A stretch of 64,000 nt of DNA from Colletes latitarsis. Lineage: Eukaryota > Arthropoda > Insecta > Hymenoptera > Colletidae. This document shows positions 62,501 through 64,000 of this stretch, piece after piece. Below the pieces are notes generated by a model, which saw only the letters and a list, made by a program, of their open reading frames with translations, was not told the DNA's origin and ran no database searches. The stretch's first letter is position 1. Each line of letters begins with the position of its first letter. The translations under genes and the position numbers were made by a program. The DNA lies in assembly GCF_051014445.1 (NCBI RefSeq), contig NC_135136.1, forward strand, positions 42,356,001 through 42,420,000. The letters are read 5' to 3'.

Positions 62501-64000
62501 ATTTCCTTTGAAGTGCACCAGATCCATCTCGCCTGGCTCTTTTCTTCGTTTAGCTTTATTGTTTCCGGAACTTTCGTCCCTCGATCTTCGCTCGAGTCCA
62601 CTTTCACGGGCGTTCCGAGTATCTGTACGTTTGAGATTTACAAGTTCGAACGCTCGCTATCGAAACACTGTACGATAAAATTCGACCAATGCCAATGGTA
62701 CCATTGTTTGCTCGCCATCGCAAACGCAATTACAAGGCTGTTCTGCATATTACGGAATGGCTACGTTCGCGTTATCGTCAAAGATAGGTCCAGGATCACC
62801 GGATCCCACGCCACTAAATTTCGTCCGTGGGGAACTCTAAGAATCGATACGCTACAGAAACCACTGGTAAGGATCGATCTTGTACGCGTCGCGTCTCGTA
62901 ACGATCCGTGAATACGATTATTGTTACGGACGGCGTTCGATAGTGCATATTTGTTAACGTTTTAATCATATTTCGAGCGAGGCTCGTTCATTTTCTATCT
63001 CGAGCCGATATTTCAATGAAGTCTGATCCGTCATCGAGTGACTCTCAATTACTGCGGAAAATTGGAATCGATAAGACGGCGGCGAAAATCTCGCCGCCGC
63101 AGCTTTCGAAGGAGGATTTCTTTTTGTTCGTAGACAGTTCGGTGTCTGGGGGAGTATCCAATTACAATTGGACCGCGATTCGATCGCGATATCAACTTCG
63201 TGGCGGAAGATAGGGACATCCCCGACGCTATTGTCCTCGATGGAACACAATGGCCGCCGACGCGGACGCTTCTCGCGTTCCGTTATCTCGCGCCGCGGGT
63301 ACCTCCGCGACTTTCTCCCTTTCCGTCCTCGCTTTCACGCTTTCGCAAGGCCGCCTCGCCTAATGAAAATTTCCCGACTATGCGTTTTACCGACAACCCA
63401 GACGCCGACGACTGCTTCGAGAAAAATAAAAACGATAACAATATCGACGCCGACGACACCGATAAAAACAACAGGAACCGGAACACCTTTCACCGCAACG
63501 AATACGACGTTTCGAGATAAAATAGTTTCTAAATTAAAAAAACAATTGTGTAGGAGGCTAACGGGCCTTTTGGCCTGGAAAGGACAGGGAAAAACCCCTG
63601 TGCCCAAAGCGTAGGCCGTTGTTCCTTATTGGAAAAAGGGAAAGCGGCGAAGGGATGGGAAGGCCAAGGAGGCAATCGAATAACGAGCCTCGTGCAAAAG
63701 TTAGTTGCAACGAGGACACTGACGAAGATTGACACGAACACTCGCGCGCGCCCTATTACTATATCACCCGTTTATTAAAATATATCAGTTATTAAGAGTG
63801 GGAGGTTTTATTTCGGACTCCTGACAACGTCCTTTTTACCCTCTACACCCTCCTACAATTGCAATATAAAAATCAGACTGTTTCGTTGGTAACGAGCAAC
63901 GTGTAAACAATAACACCGAAACGCGGAGGCAATGAAATAATGACAAGACGCTACCCTCGGATCGATGTTCGGCGGGTGCGTGATCGTCAAAATTCACCCT
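59552..64000. other. No recognisable gene
   Basis: CpG-rich unique DNA with several chance open frames on both strands. The frame at 62244-61861 (minus) has a cysteine cluster (CKPVALCRSCGC) and a smoother composition than its neighbours but no ATG start and no known family. 63583-63603 has a short CAGGG/CCCTG hairpin. Confidence 0.5.

Noticed and set aside
62330..62911. 193-codon open frame (plus)
   Set aside because: Overlaps open frames on the other strand and has no ATG-supported domain.
63200..63614. Aspartate/asparagine- or threonine-rich overlapping frames
   Set aside because: Products of a purine-biased ACGACGAC / AAAACGATAAC low-complexity stretch read in different frames.
1..64000. 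CRISPR arrays, bacterial operons or phage genes
   Set aside because: Regular repeats here are tandem satellites without unique spacers, and the genes present have introns. The window is eukaryotic.

Overview
The window looks like insect nuclear DNA, most likely from a hymenopteran such as a bee. Two intron-containing genes have insect/animal protein matches, the DNA is rich in CpG steps (TCGA, CGCG), coding density is very low, and there are AT-rich repeat arrays, a Merlin-type DNA transposon relic and large satellite-like repeats. I cannot name the species. The many long open frames in CpG-rich stretches are mostly chance: stop codons are scarce there, and their translations look like random arginine/serine/proline-rich protein.

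Only two protein genes are supported. At 40774-40977 (+) is the first coding exon of a prolyl 4-hydroxylase alpha subunit: signal peptide plus the start of the N-terminal dimerisation domain, with a strong acceptor before it and a GTGAGT donor after it. No further exons were recognised in the window. At 54870-58415 (-) is a complete five-exon gene for a HELZ-type superfamily 1 RNA helicase of about 915 residues. All intron borders are GT-AG and the phases agree. It appears to lack the CCCH zinc finger that names the family. If the prolyl hydroxylase gene continues past 64 kb, the helicase gene lies antisense inside one of its introns.

The rest is non-coding or repetitive. 1-8.6 kb: mostly featureless, with an imperfect hairpin at 1.1-1.36 kb and a candidate TATA promoter at 2.9 kb. 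8.6-11.2 kb: an old inverted repeat pair flanking a 222-bp tandem repeat. 15.2-20.1 kb: the most striking object, a giant inverted repeat with arms of about 1.5 and 2.1 kb built from a diverged CTGCTGACC-like satellite. Its 1.25 kb loop holds an 18-bp minisatellite, a 23-base poly-C run, a 16-bp CRE palindrome, a TATA motif and three 94-bp repeats. 23.4-23.65 kb: a dead Merlin/ISXO2-like transposase fragment. 29.06-30.57 kb and 41.99-43.96 kb: two copies of one AT-rich composite repeat with a matching left edge. 30.59 kb: a 47-nt near-perfect palindrome. 59.1-59.55 kb: a degenerate cysteine-containing coding relic. 59.6-64 kb: nothing recognisable.

The two genes have no obvious shared pathway. 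Prolyl 4-hydroxylase works on collagen in the endoplasmic reticulum, and HELZ-type helicases act on cytoplasmic mRNA.
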